The position numbers were made by a program, and so were the translations under genes. From the NCBI GenBank assembly GCA_002914805.1, contig JXTB01000165.1, positions 68,112-132,111 on the forward strand: a stretch of 64,000 bases of DNA, given 5' to 3'. Below the pieces are notes generated by a model. It searched no databases and was not told where the DNA came from. It saw only the letters and a program-made list of their open reading frames with translations. This DNA comes from Parasponia andersonii (lineage: Eukaryota; Streptophyta; Magnoliopsida; Rosales; Cannabaceae). Positions 49,963 to 64,000 of this stretch are shown piece after piece (positions within the stretch are counted from its first letter, which is position 1; each line of letters starts with the position of its first letter).

Positions 49963-50110
49963 AAGTAACCTAGCAAGTTACAAGTTTAAACATAAGAAAA
50001 AATATGGCAAATAAAATAGCAAAAACGTAACCGAGCGAGTTACGAGTTTAAACATAAGAAAAAATATGGCGAATAAAATAGCAAAAAAGTAACCGAGCGA
50101 GTTACAAGTT
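49963..50110. repeat. 62-bp minisatellite with built-in hairpins
   Basis: Units begin at 49963, 50025 and 50087. The first two are 62 bp and nearly identical, the third is partial. Each opens with a small palindrome such as GTAAC-cgagcga-GTTAC. Related GTAAC/GTTAC and ggtaacctagtaggtta motifs continue irregularly to about 50285. Confidence 0.8.
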
Positions 50111-50427
50111 TGAATATTAAAAAATATTTACAAAAGAAAAAACCTTTTAGTAGAAATGTAACACAGCATGTTAGCAAGTTAACTCAAAACTAAAATGTGA
50201 AAAGGTAACCTAGTAGGTTAAGGAAAATTTTCAAACAAAAAAATTAACCTAGCCATTTATAAGATAATCTAGTATGTTACCATGTTAACATTTTCAAAAG
50301 GTAAATATATCCTATAACAATTTCATTTTTATTGGAAATGGTAATTTATATTCTTACATTTAAAATTTTACCAACGCACCCTAATTTTTACATAGGTATT
50401 GTAACTAGAGGTATCAAACGTGGCACT

Positions 50428-51992
50428 TGTTGGTTTTAAAATGATTTTGGCAACGGGAGATTGACCTAAGAACATTCAAAAAATTTTCTCAAAATAATTG
50501 ACTATATAAATGCATAGTATTAATTCATAGCAAATAAAGACATACAAAGAGAATAGATCTAATACCTCTTGTAGCCTATCAATAGATCCTAGTTTTTTTA
50601 TCTTCTAAACCACGATTTTCCAATCTAAGCCTCAAGTACAACTAGATGAATGTGTGAGCATTGTGTACAATTTCTTAAAACTCACACTTTAGGCCCTTCC
50701 AATATTCTCAACACATGAGATTGCAAGAGTTTGTTGTACATAAAATATGAAGATTTTTTTCCTTTTCTCTCTAGGTTAGGAAAGCCCTGTAGAAAATAAT
50801 ACGTANCCAATTTTTATTTATCTAATTATTTGATAATTAGATATTTTTAAATTCAAAATTTAAATAAATTAGAAAACTTATCCCTCCATAAATTTAAATT
50901 AATTTATTAATTAATAATAATTATTAATTATATATATATAAACTATTTATCTAGACAAAGTGTGTAGTAATAGAAATAATATAATATCCAGTTCAGTGTT
51001 TGTAAGAGATGGAAGTGGGAACCTATGGACCTGTAATTCAAGCTCTAATAAATTATGACAATTAATTAAAATCTCTAATTAATTTGTTTAATTTATTAAT
51101 TACAGTATTACTCCACTAAAAATCTGGAATTGTACTCTTGAAATTACAGAATTAATTTACTCATAAAACAATGAGCAATCCATCAATTTAATCATTACAT
51201 ATAGTTCAATTCTTTATAGACAATTCATAATTAGAACTAGCTTATATTCCGTTTACCTCTCCAATTGCATATTTATCCTTGTGTACCATTGATTCTTCAA
51301 TGAACAATTAATTTATAAATCTATTATAAATTGAGTACTCAAATTGTTCAAGTCTCGAATCAATACATAAGGGAATCATCTTTCTAGCTTTCTAATGAAA
51401 TAAATGGATTCCATATTTGTAAGCTACATTCCTAGCTACTCATCTCATTATGCTCCCAATATACTAGTATTTCGATATGTTTAAAAAATAAACCTTTAAC
51501 AGGTATGTTAAAGAACATAATGTTATATATAGGAGTCTATAATTACTCATGATTAAGATTGATCTACATATGATTATCTAGTGACATTATTTGAACTCTC
51601 AACAGTTAACAGAATTTATGTGAGATTCAAATTATGTCTAGTCTAGTCCTATATAATCAAATTATATAAAATACCTCTATTGTGATATCAACATATCAAT
51701 AGTCCGAATAAGACTATTACATTCTCAATGTTAATGGACCGTACTAATAATATTTAATTAAAGATCCTAAATTTTAATTAATTACTATGGACTATATTTA
51801 GTTTATTATCCATAAATTTAATTCTCATATATATAACACTTATATACTAAATTTGTGGTCACATAAATAAACTAAGAATTTTCTAATATTTAAAGACATA
51901 CTAATTATGCATAAATTCTAATAGAAAAATGTCATTTTATTAATTCAATAAATATCCAAAATATATATGTTTTTAGGACATAAACCCTAACA
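50428..51992 (-). mobile_element. Solo Copia-type LTR, minus strand
   Basis: On the minus strand it runs TGTTAGGGTTTATGTCC... to ...TTTTAAAACCAACA, about 1565 bp, with no primer site, polypurine tract or coding sequence on either side. Flanking 5-mers gcact and gcaag agree at three of five positions, so the target duplication is degraded or the ends are off by a base or two. Its last ~245 bp match positions 1-244 in inverse orientation. One N lies inside it (50806). Confidence 0.7.
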
Positions 51993-52199
51993 GCAAGACA
52001 CGTCCCATTTAAGGTAGGTACAAACATACTTTTTTGTCGTGCCCACTTAAGATGAGAATGATCAATGGGTTCTTGAAAAAACCCTATTAAGAATTCTCAA
52101 AAGATTTGACAAGGTTGAGAGATACGCAAAAGATCAGCGAATATACAATAGCTTCAAATGCGAGATAGACGGATGAAAAAGACAACTCAATTTGTGGTG

Positions 52200-52511
52200 T
52201 TTATCAGGAAATGAGAAAAGAGAAAAAAAAAAAAAGAAGGCCACAGAAAATAGTGGATATATCATATAAAGAAAGAGAGATATGAAATGTATAACATATT
52301 ATTTTTATTGGGATTGATCCCTATTTATACAGAGAGCTGGAGCTAATTTCTAGAGATTTACTGCTAACGTTAAGCTAATAATTTAAATTTAATGACCAGC
52401 TAATATTTAAAATTAATGACTAACTCATAATTTATAAAATAGGAAATAATACAATTGTCAAATATTCTTAGAATCTCCATTACAAAATAGGAAATAATTA
52501 TATCTCTAACA
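52200..52511 (-). mobile_element. Copia-type LTR fragment
   Basis: The minus strand from 52511 starts TGTTAGAGATATAATTATTT and contains ttcctattttgtaatgg and a TATA-like 'tgtataaataggg'. These fit the 5' part of a plant Copia LTR. The far end is unclear, and the solo LTR at 50428-51992 sits directly beyond it and may have inserted into it. Confidence 0.5.
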
Positions 52512-53350
52512 CCAATGGCTAAATTTTGAAACTTATTTTAAAAATGACAATTTTACATATTTTATGGATCAAAATATATTAATTTATTTTGTAGAAAATT
52601 GATTTATCTTTTAAAAGGTTTTTTTTTTAAAAAAATTGATCAACTGAAAATGGTCATTTATCAAAATAAAGATATAAAATTGCTTTTTATTAAATATGTG
52701 TAAAATTATCCATTTTTAAAGGACTTTGCATGTAAATACTCAATGATCCCGTTTGATTCATCCATTTCATTCAAATGAAAATTTTTTCATAATATGTGTT
52801 TATTTTAATAATTCTAGTTTTGTATTTTAAAATATTCATTTAAAACGAGTGTTTATTTTAATAATTCAATTTTTCTATTCGAATGATCTATAAATCACGT
52901 CTATTATTAAAATAAGTTTTTTTTGTATATTGAAACGAAAACGTAGCCTATAAAATATTTTTAAATAATTCATTATAATATTTTTTACTTTAATTATAAT
53001 TTATTCTACTTTATTTTTATTTTAGTTTGAGAGATATCTCTCGTTTCACGATTTTAATTTAAATTCAGTAAGTGTAAACGTCAATATTATTCGATCGCTT
53101 CTCCAAAAAAAAATAAAAAAAAATAAAAGTAATATTCGACGAAAAATAAGAAAAGAAGAGTTGAAAAGGCGCGGTAAATCAAGAAACCATTTGTTTATTT
53201 ATTAGCCATCACAAAGTGGAGGAGACCTAGCAACCCGCAGGGCAGCACTCAGCAGCAGCCAACCTCTGCGCCTCAGTCCACAGCTACAGCTGCCGCTTTG
53301 CCCTAGGAATTGTCTCTCTGCCTCTCTCTGTATATCTTAGGTTGACATAG
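52512..53350 (+). promoter_or_regulatory. Upstream region and 5' leader of PRMT10
   Basis: AT-rich sequence turning GC-richer from about 53215, which suggests the 5' leader starts near there. No clear TATA box or other gene was seen. Confidence 0.4.
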
Positions 53351-56334
<2,984 letters not shown>

Positions 56335-56378
56335 GAAAGACTGTAGATTATGTAGGTTGGGTTTGACTTTTCACGAAG

Positions 56379-56588
56379 GTAAGTCTATTAGCTGTTTACT
56401 ATCATGATAAACACAGAAGTCCGTAGTTTTGATTTTGCTCTTCACCTTGACTGCGTTTATATATCCTTTACCTAGAAAATTGGTTTTTAATGACTATCTC
56501 TTTGAAGGTTTTTTTTTTTTTTTTTTTCTTGTTCTGTGGTCTCCCCTCAAACTAATTTGATTTGTTAATTTCCATCGTCTATGTGCAG
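56379..56588 (+). other. Probable 3' untranslated intron of PRMT10
   Basis: A good donor (gaag, then gtaagt) lies 44 nt after the PRMT10 stop codon, and an acceptor after a pyrimidine tract (tatgtgcag) ends at 56588. The distance from stop to exon junction is below the usual ~50-55 nt threshold for nonsense-mediated decay. Confidence 0.6.
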
Positions 56589-58168
56589 GTAAACGACCGT
56601 GACTAAGTTTCTGTTCTAGGTGGCGTCTTAGAAATTGAGTTCTACAAGACAGGTCGACAATATTTGTCGGAGTTTTGCAGCTACTTTTGCTAGTTGGTTG
56701 TATTTTCTGTTACATGTTAAAAGGCTTGTACCATGCAAAAGATACTATTCATCGACGCAACTGTTAAATTAATTACTGCGAAGGAAAATGAATCTTGACA
56801 GAGATTAATCATGGTCAAATTTTCTAGCGTTCCCCTAAGAGTTGCAGCATTTATTTATTTATTTATTTTTTAACTATTAATTTAACTAAGGTGATGAACA
56901 AAGATGAATTTTGGTATATTTTTTAATGCATGAATATGTGATTTATCAGTACAATACTTGCAAACAAGTCATTTAAAAAAGTCTTCTATAAAGAAGAAGG
57001 GCACTTCCTCGGTGCCTCACTTCATTTTGAGAGGCACTTAGTGCCTAAAAGCTTTATAACCAACACATCATTTGTAAAGTAAATTTAATGGCTATCTATC
57101 AATCAAGGGAAGTGGGTGAAGGGCATTTTGAATGGCATACTTAGAGAAAAATTGCAACCGGCTGGTGACTGGTACTCGTACTTTGAGTATTTTAATAAAA
57201 ATTTGTAACAGTTGGCTTATGACGTCTTTATTTTTTTTTTAAAGTATTCTTCACCCCTCTTCCTCCAATTTCTTCCTTACCCCTCTTTCCTCTAGCTCAT
57301 TTTATAGAAACCCTAAAATCATGGAACTTAATCTCTAATTATGGAAGTCTCTCTCTCACCAATGGCTCAACCTTCTGCAAATCACTCTCTAAATTTTCCA
57401 CTTTTCTTGTTCGTGACCTCTGCCATAGCTGAACCTCAGAGATCCCTATTTGGCTATGATAACACACAAGAAAAACTCAAGACTCTGACCTTCGTCTTCA
57501 TTGCCTGGTACTTTCTCCTGCTTCATTTTTTCAATCACTGAGTTTTCATGATATTTCACAATTAGATTTATAATTGAATAATTCTATACTATTTCTGTAC
57601 GGGTATATGGGTATTGTTTTGGAGACGAGAGCTTTGGTTGTCAAGAGGAAACGGACGCCAAATCAAAACCCAGAATCAAAGGTTATCTATCTCTTTCAGT
57701 TCCACCAGTTCTTGCGAGACAAAGAGATAGAAATAGAAGACGCAGACAGAGATCCATCCCCCACGGGCCAACTAAGAAGAAGAAGAAGAAGAAGAAGAAG
57801 CTTTACCTACCTACCTGATACCCTGGCTGAGACAGGGGAGACCTTCAACCATAGCCAAAGAACTTCTCTCGCCCACTCTTTCGAGGTTTCTTCTGATTTC
57901 AATACAATTCCAAAGCTTTGTATATAAATACACCATTAGTGGCTCCACCACACCCGAGCCTCTCTTCCCAGGTACCAATCTTAGACCTTAAGCTTCTTTA
58001 AACCGATGTCTGGGAACCATATTTTGGGTGAGAATTGACTTAATTTGTTGCTTGTTTGAATTTGAGGCCGTTAATTTGAATCGGGTTATGGAAACTTAGG
58101 GTTAGGGGTTGCGCTTTAGGAGTATTTATTGTTATTTTGGGTTTTTCGAGATAGGAGGTAAAAAAGAT
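56589..58168 (+). other. 3' end of PRMT10, intergenic, then leader of the PHD exon
   Basis: The left part includes the remaining PRMT10 3' untranslated region. The middle has no recognised gene. About 57600-58150 is GC-richer, carries an (AAG)9 run (57774-57800), and reads like a plant 5' leader, possibly with an intron ending at tttcgag before 58151. The open frames here match nothing I know. Confidence 0.4.
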
Positions 58169-58396
58169 ATGAAAGGCCGGTCGTACCACCTCCAGAGTTC
58201 GGATCTTTCCGATGATTGGGCTAATGGGTCTTGGACTGTGGATTGTGTATGCGGTGTGAATTTTGATGATGGAGAAGAGAGAGTTAATTGCGATGAGTGT
58301 GGAGTTTGGGTGCACACTCGGTGCTCTTGGTATGTGAAGGGAGATGATATATTTGTTTGTGACCAATGTAAGAGCAAGAATAATAGGAATGATAGC
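58169..58396 (+). CDS. PHD-finger exon, 5' part of a plant PHD gene (apparently truncated)
   Basis: 76 codons starting MKGRSYHLQSSDLSDDW and ending CKSKNNRNDS, with a complete C4HC3 PHD zinc finger (CVC...NCDEC...H...C...VCDQC; all eight zinc ligands present). PHD fingers of this type read histone H3 tails. The exon closely resembles the first coding exon of a conserved plant PHD-finger protein family whose next segment begins around an acidic SEETEVAQLL-like stretch. I could not find that continuation anywhere up to 64 kb. A weak donor (gtggat) follows AGC at 58396. Either the rest is lost or the frame simply ends in the T-rich intron-like DNA (an unspliced frame stays open to 58642). An upstream in-frame ATG at 58109 is less likely to be the start. 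Confidence 0.6.
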
Positions 58397-58809
58397 GTGG
58401 ATACTTTTCAAATACACGTTTTCCTTGTACTTGTTATGTTACTTAATAGTTATTGTTTCTTTTTTTTTTTTTTTTTCCCCCTTGTAAAGTTTTTTATTTT
58501 ATTAGCTAGTCTTCTAGCAAAGAGAGTGATTGTGCTTATAGTTCCAGCTGTTTATAATAAGCCATGGTTGAAATCTTTTCTTGGGGGTTTAAAGATTGGC
58601 TTACTTTCCGATGGTCTACTACCATTGCTTTTCATAAATTGATATGGGCAAGAAAGAACGAGATTCGGTAAGGAAACTTTAATGGGTAACTTTTGAAGTG
58701 GATAATTTGTTCTTGGTTTTAGTGATGGGTAAACCTAGAAAGTTTATAACTTTGTAAGAGTCTTAAAGACAACATTCCTTGAGTACTGACTTCTATTCAC
58801 CTTATGCAC

Positions 58810-59874
58810 ATGGTTTACTGCAATGTTGCAAATCCCCAGTCTTTTGGCCAGCAGCCAACAATATTTTTTCGAGAGGTTTGTAAGTTGGTTTGAAAAATTA
58901 CGAGAGAGAAAGGCCTATTAGAACTCGAGAATTTATTTGCTATTGTTGTCCGGTTTATAGGTTTTTGCACTATGTGAGCATCTGACGATTTTGGACAAAA
59001 GCGAAACACAACGCCTGTTCAGGTATCAAACAGAAATGGTCAGTCTGGTGCTATCTATATTTCTATTTTGAAAGTGCATTATTTTAGATTTTGGAGATAT
59101 TTAGTCATGTTAGTTTAAACTTCTCTTCCTGTTTCCCTGCTCTGTTGAATGAAGAAAATTACAGATGATATAATAATGTGCAAAACTGCAGAACTATTAT
59201 GTTGTTGCTAAATTTAAAATGGAAATGCAAGCAAAATGGTATTATAGCATGTATGCTGTAGAAATTTCTCAAGTGCAAACATGTCAACGTATTCCATAGA
59301 GTATGTAGAAACTTTTTTGCATGAAGCTTATGTGAGAGAATTTTTGTATTTCTCTTTTCAGATCCAGATGATGTTTCTATTGCTGATAAGTTTGAGAAAG
59401 ATGGAATTCTGTCCTGTTCCTCTGTACCCTCCATATTCGGCTTCTATTGCCCCCTTTATGGTGGCACTGTGGTATGTTTGTACCACTTATAACACTTTAT
59501 TCAAATTGTTCAAGTAGTTTTGTTTTTTTATTGTACTCTCAACTGCAAAATTCCTATCTTTACTGGGTGTCAACCAAGCTTAAACTGAACCAACTAACAA
59601 ATTTTAAGAAATTAGTATAGGACTATCAATTTCCAACTTTGTAGAATTTGGAGCATTGGATTACTGAGTTCTGATACCACTTGAGTATTTGTTAAAGTAG
59701 TTAGATATCTAAAATGTGTCTTGGTTTTTACGGGTTCCTTACTATCGTAACGAGGAATGAAGGTGGGGATTGTAAATTTCTGAACTTTAGAAGCAACTTG
59801 AGGTGGCCAAGTCCAACGGCAATACAACAAGGGCCGTGATTGTTATAAATCCAGTCAACCCAACAGGCCAAGTG
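58810..59874 (+). pseudogene. Alanine aminotransferase pseudogene (fragments of four exons)
   Basis: Four exon-like islands match plant alanine aminotransferase in order. 58810-58875 reads MVYCNVANPQSFGQQPTIFF, a family hallmark. 58961-59022 reads VFALCEHLTILDKSETQRLF. 59362-59471 contains YPPYSASIA, with frameshifts around the EKDGIL segment. 59791-59874 reads KQLEVAKS...RAVIVINPVNPTGQV, close to the INPGNPTGQV segment. Islands are separated by intron-like DNA with AG acceptors, so this is an unprocessed copy, not a retrogene. Exons between the second and third islands and between the third and fourth are missing, and nothing after the fourth was found, including the pyridoxal-phosphate lysine. 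It cannot encode an enzyme. Confidence 0.85.
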
Positions 59875-61769
59875 GTCTATGATTAAGTATGACACAGCAA
59901 CATACCTGAAAAGAGATCAAAATCCATTAATTTTTTTTATTGAATAAGATTATTAATCTTACAAACTCATTCTGAAAAAAAAGGTTCCTTTTTTTTTTTT
60001 TCCCTCCTCTTTAGTCTTGATGGTAGGTTCTAGCAGAAAGCAACCAGTGGGAAATTATGAAATTTTGCAAGCAAGAAAATCTTAGGAAGATGATAGTTTT
60101 TTGATTGTCAGATCAACCCATTTCTATGCGGACAACGGACTTTTTAACAAGAACAATTATGCCAACTAATATAGTCTATATTCACGAGTTTGGTAGGTAA
60201 AACAACTAATAATATAGCTACACTAGCTATGGATAAATCTTTGACATCCAAGTATGCCAAGTGCCAACTCTATTAATGGTTTTATTTCTTGGCCGGAACA
60301 CAAGGCAAGGCATGCCAACTTTGTTTAGATGGAAGGAATCCAAGTATGCCAACCAACTTGACCTAATAAATTTTATCTGTATATATCTATGTTTATCTTA
60401 AGAGAGCATCAATATTTATCACTTAATAGGCATAAATTAAGGGTTACGATGTTGATCTGATCTACTTTGGTTCTTTTGTTGGTTTTTTGCCCTTTGGGAC
60501 TCAATCAAACAGGACAACAACCAAGCGGATTTTGAATGTTTACCAATGTCCTGGCCTTAGTAGTGGTACAAATATTGCTTTGAGAGTTATACTGGACTAA
60601 ATTAACTAATCATGTAGGGGACACTGATATGTTATCATCTAGTGGAAAACAAGCCTGTTCATTGTACATTACAGGCCTGAAGTTTTAGGAATCTTATCCC
60701 GGAAACCCATATTGAGATTCATTATTTACTTACAAAAGTCTGTCTAAGAGTCGAGTACGATTGGTTACGGATGTGAATTATTGAGCACATGACTTCTATT
60801 CCAATAAATTGGACATAAAATTTAAATGTTCACATCTATTTAATTAAAATTAAAATATTTATCATCTATCTAAATTTTATTTCCGTTGTACTAATTCACA
60901 ATAAAGTTTAATAATATTATGCATATATATAAATATATGTTTATGTGTAATCACACCAAGATAACGATCTCCGCCGGTGCCGTCTATGCCCAACAAAGAT
61001 CTTCGATATTATGAGATTTTGTTGCATGTTCGGAGGAAAAACGACTAGAAAGAGGAAAATGATAAATTAGAACATACGACAATACAATTGCAAACTGAAA
61101 ATGAGAACAAAGAAAATGACAGCCACAAAAAATCATAGGAAATGCAAAAAGTGAAAAAGAAAACAATTGATGACTTAAAATGACAACAAAGTGAAAAGGA
61201 AAAGATAAACAAAAGGCACCAGAAGGCAGAAACGTAAAAGTAGTGAAAAGCAGAATTATAATGACATCGTTTTGCTAAAAAAAATTGTTGTCATAATTTT
61301 TCGCCTAGTAAAAGAGGCGCACGTGCATCTTAATTAACTATTTTTGAGGGGATGCATTTGATCTTCAACTTAATTTGCTATTATAATTGCCAAGTGTGTT
61401 AATGCCATATTGCTTTCTCGTTTCTTCTAAAATTATCAGATGTGAATCTTTCTCTATAAATTATATAATTAGTTTCCAATTTGAACAAAATTATAAATTA
61501 AATGTTAATCATATCTTATCAATAAGCCGTTCCCAATATATAAGATTAAATACTTTATCTAAACTTGGAAAAATTTTACCCAAGTTCATGTACGACTTAA
61601 GCGTTCCAAACCAGATCAAGAGAAATCTTGACACTTTTAAAAATATCAATATTTTTTATAAAAATGCACAAAAGGTCATTTCAGCCCAAATTAGTCCTAT
61701 CCATATCATTTGTGACAATTATGAGGAAGAGTACTCGCCAGCCCATATTACTGTTTTACTTTGATTGGA
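59875..61769. other. Intergenic, no gene seen
   Basis: AT-rich sequence. A 125-codon open frame at 61387-61764 has the composition of translated AT-rich DNA and matches nothing I recognise. Confidence 0.5.
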
Positions 61770-62050
61770 CCAGATTCTAAATTTTGGGCTTATTTTAAGT
61801 AAATGTCTATTTTTTAAGATATTATAGTAAAATAACTGATACATGGGTATATATACCACTTGTAAAATATCATATACTCACTGAGTACATAAATCAAAAT
61901 TGGTATATAAGCATATATAGTACATTTACTTGATCATTTAGCTATAAAAGGAGAAAAATTGATATTTGTTAAAACAAAGTGTAAAAAAAAAAGATCATTA
62001 TTTCTCCCTAACATATGTTAAGGGCCAATGAACGGACTAAATGAATTAGA
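61770..62050 (+). repeat. Dispersed repeat, copy A
   Basis: Shares an ordered set of words with 63218-63605: 'aagtaaat(g/a)tct', 'atagtaaaataactg'-like text, 'actataaaa', and finally 'aacatatgttaag' followed by a 'ggccaat...ggactaaa'-like end. Moderately diverged, same orientation, no coding. Confidence 0.5.
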
Positions 62051-62827
62051 GAAAGAAGACATTTAGTACTACCTTTTGATAAATAATACTAAAAATGCTA
62101 TGTCCAAACTTTTACTTATTTTTATATTACCTTTATTTAAAAAGTAACAAATTCTTGTTAAGAAAGACCAAATAATGTCTTATAATTTCTTTTTTTTTTT
62201 TGGTTTCTTTTTGCTACTCGTTTACTTGTAGTTAATCACTATTAAAACCAAATACCAATTTATTATTAGAAATCATAAATTAATTAATTTTTGGAAACTA
62301 GAAACCAAATTGGTTACTAAAAATCAACAACCATATTGGTTTTCATCATAACTACTATAATTATTTAGTTAATAAAAACTGAAAACCAAATTAATTTCTA
62401 TCATAAACAGTAGAATTATTTGGTTCATTCAATTATTAATTACTAGAAACTAATTTAGTTATTGGAAATTAGTTGCCAATTTAAAACTAATTTAAATATG
62501 AAATAATTTTTTAAAGGGTTGTACTAAGTACAATAGTCATGTACATTATCACAGTATACTACAAACTATAATCACTTATTTTGTGACATTATTATTAAAG
62601 AAGATTAAATTAATTATATTTATCAATAATTAATTCAAAGTCGTCATTTTATGTCTAATTTGACAAATGAGGCAATATTGAATATTGTTAAAGATTAGAT
62701 ATATGCATGTTATTTTAGTTACTTTTATTTTATTTTTATTATTTGATATATACTTCTCTTAATAAGTTTACAATCATTCGTTTGGTTATATTATGATTAA
62801 CAATTTTGTTTTACAATTTTCTAGTGC
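62051..62827. other. Intergenic, no gene seen
   Basis: AT-rich DNA with many short 'attggttac/gaaaccaa'-like words (62230-62480) that recur in both orientations and suggest an old inverted-repeat remnant. No boundary was fixed. Confidence 0.4.
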
Positions 62828-62889
62828 GTGCGTATATGTTCATATTAACTAATTTTGAGTGCGTATATGTTCATATTAACTAATTTTGA
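62828..62889. repeat. Exact 31-bp tandem duplication
   Basis: A 31-bp unit beginning gtgcgtatatgttcatatta occurs twice head to tail (62828-62858 and 62859-62889) without mismatch, so it is recent. Confidence 0.95.
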
Positions 62890-63217
62890 GTGGTAAGGCC
62901 AAGATTAAATTGTCATTTTGCAATAATATTTTTCTAACCAATATCAAAAAGCTTAATTAATCTATATTATATGATTCTATTCTAGTGTATACATATATAA
63001 GCTAAATATTTCATCCTTAATTATTATTCAATTTTTAAAAAACACAAAAAGTTCTTCATATTACTAATATTATGAGGATTATTTTATGGCATGGTTGAAT
63101 AATACAATTTATAGTACCCTTGTTAAAACTATTGTCTCAAATAGATAAAAATGAAGGCTGGCTCATTTGTTTTTTTTTTTTTTGGGTAAATTGGCCAATT
63201 GTGAGTAAGATTAATTA

Positions 63218-63605
63218 TAGGGGTTTATAGAAATATGACCAAATTATTGGCCCAACTTAAGTAAATATCTCTTTGTCAACTGTTATAGCAAAATATCTGG
63301 TATATATGTTTATATACTAAGTGTAAAATTTTATATACTAACTATAAAAAATTATATATCCAGTACATTTTAGTATATTAATTGAAATTAATAGATAAAC
63401 ATATCTACCAAGTGTAAAAATATATACACCTAGACATTTAACTATAAAATTTAAAAAATGGATATCTACTTAATCAAATTTAAAATATTAGTCGTTCACT
63501 AAATTTCTCTTAATTGTAGGCCTAATTCATCATTTTATTTAAGTTCGGCCAAACTAACTTAAAAAGACATAACATATGTTAAGGCCAATTAATAGGCTAA
63601 ACGAG
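63218..63605 (+). repeat. Dispersed repeat, copy B
   Basis: Related to 61770-62050 in the same order and orientation. It is longer by AT-rich insertions and ends in 'aacatatgttaaggccaat'. Confidence 0.5.
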
Positions 63606-63650
63606 TTGTTCATCATGAATGACTCACTCACTTGATTGATCCGGCCTATG

Positions 63651-63734
63651 AATCAATAGTCTTTTAATAAATAATTGTTTATTACATACGAGAATCAATA
63701 GTCTTTTAATAAATAATTGTTTATTACATACGAG
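63651..63734. repeat. Exact 42-bp tandem duplication
   Basis: The unit aatcaatagtcttttaataa...tacgag is present twice in tandem (63651-63692 and 63693-63734) with no mismatch. Confidence 0.95.
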
Positions 63735-64000
63735 ATTATGATTAGTGATGATAGATAACTATTTATTTTTAGTTGTAACTTTATACTATTCTCTACTTTA
63801 TATCCAATTTGAGTATTATACGTTATTTGACTAAGTAACTAAGTACTATAATTAATTACCTTATCAAAATAAACTGAGATATATTAAATTAATAAAATTT
63901 ATCACTAATTAGTGCATAATCATTCCTTTTATATCTGATTTGATCATGAAGTGATATGTATAAGTATTATTATAAGCCATATACTTATCTACTTTGTGAT

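Noticed and set aside
49963..50110. Regular repeats with hairpins that could suggest a CRISPR array
   Set aside because: Eukaryotic context; units are contiguous 62-bp tandem copies with no unique spacers and no cas genes.
57341..57927. Two overlapping frames upstream of the PHD exon
   Set aside because: One contains an (AAG)9 run and the other has no recognisable domain; better explained as 5' leader or intergenic DNA.
58541..58680. Possible LINE reverse-transcriptase tail fragment (words like IWARKNEIR in one frame)
   Set aside because: Too short and only loosely similar; no catalytic motif or A-tail nearby.
59664..59682. Sequence resembling a reversed tRNA-Met primer site (ctgataccacttga) inside the alanine aminotransferase pseudogene
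   Set aside because: No LTR boundaries or element interior could be found next to it; may be chance or a tiny retrotransposon scrap.
61387..61764. 125-codon plus-strand frame
   Set aside because: Asn, Ile, Lys and Tyr-rich composition expected from AT-rich DNA; no recognisable domain, promoter or splice context.

Overview
This window is plant nuclear DNA, almost certainly from a eudicot. It is strongly AT-rich, has long intergenic stretches, and carries intron-split genes whose spliced proteins match plant families (MLO, CHER1/CTL1, PRMT10). It also contains plant-type LTR retrotransposons primed by initiator-tRNA-Met sites, tRNA-derived SINEs and MITEs. I cannot name the species. No bacterial, organellar or viral gene is visible. 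All exon models were built by hand from splice signals and remembered family sequences; nothing was run against a database.

Layout. 0-6.4 kb is a retrotransposon cluster: the end of a Copia-type LTR, a truncated Ty3/gypsy copy with a decayed gag-protease, and a compact internally deleted Ty1/copia element with both LTRs. 6.4-11.3 kb is intergenic, with a fold-back element and an 88-bp tandem repeat. 12.1-18.9 kb (+) is a complete 15-exon MLO gene of the MLO4/MLO11 type. 19.4-20.2 kb (-) is a secreted glycine/proline-rich protein gene, convergent with MLO. 20.9-21.9 kb is a fold-back element. 22.1-23.7 kb (-) is a two-exon gene for a 60-residue single-span membrane protein. 24.4-28.1 kb holds nested inverted-repeat elements and a 1.4-kb tandem duplication whose joint is a single N. 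28.5-36.1 kb (-) is a complete 10-exon choline transporter-like gene (CHER1/CTL1) with a SINE and a MITE in its introns.

36.3-39.6 kb is intergenic. 39.65-44.69 kb (-) is a non-autonomous LTR element with 1.36-kb LTRs and a 2.3-kb coding-poor interior. 45.4-52.5 kb is a second transposon-rich block: two MITEs, an intact SINE with an 11-bp target duplication, a 2.2-kb solo LTR with a perfect 5-bp target duplication, a hairpin-bearing 62-bp minisatellite, a second solo LTR related in inverted orientation to the one at the left edge, and a Copia LTR fragment. 53.35-56.33 kb (+) is a complete 7-exon PRMT10 gene. 58.2-59.9 kb holds an intact PHD-finger exon followed by broken exons of an alanine aminotransferase pseudogene. 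60-64 kb is intergenic with dispersed and tandem repeats.

The intact genes are functionally unrelated: calcium/calmodulin-linked membrane signalling, cell wall, a probable organelle membrane micropeptide, choline transport and trafficking, and histone arginine methylation. There is no operon-like logic. The most noteworthy signals are two GC-AG introns in conserved genes, the N-jointed duplication, the non-autonomous LTR element, the solo LTRs and SINEs with readable target duplications, and the composite PHD/alanine aminotransferase gene-fragment locus. I found no convincing previously undescribed multi-gene system.
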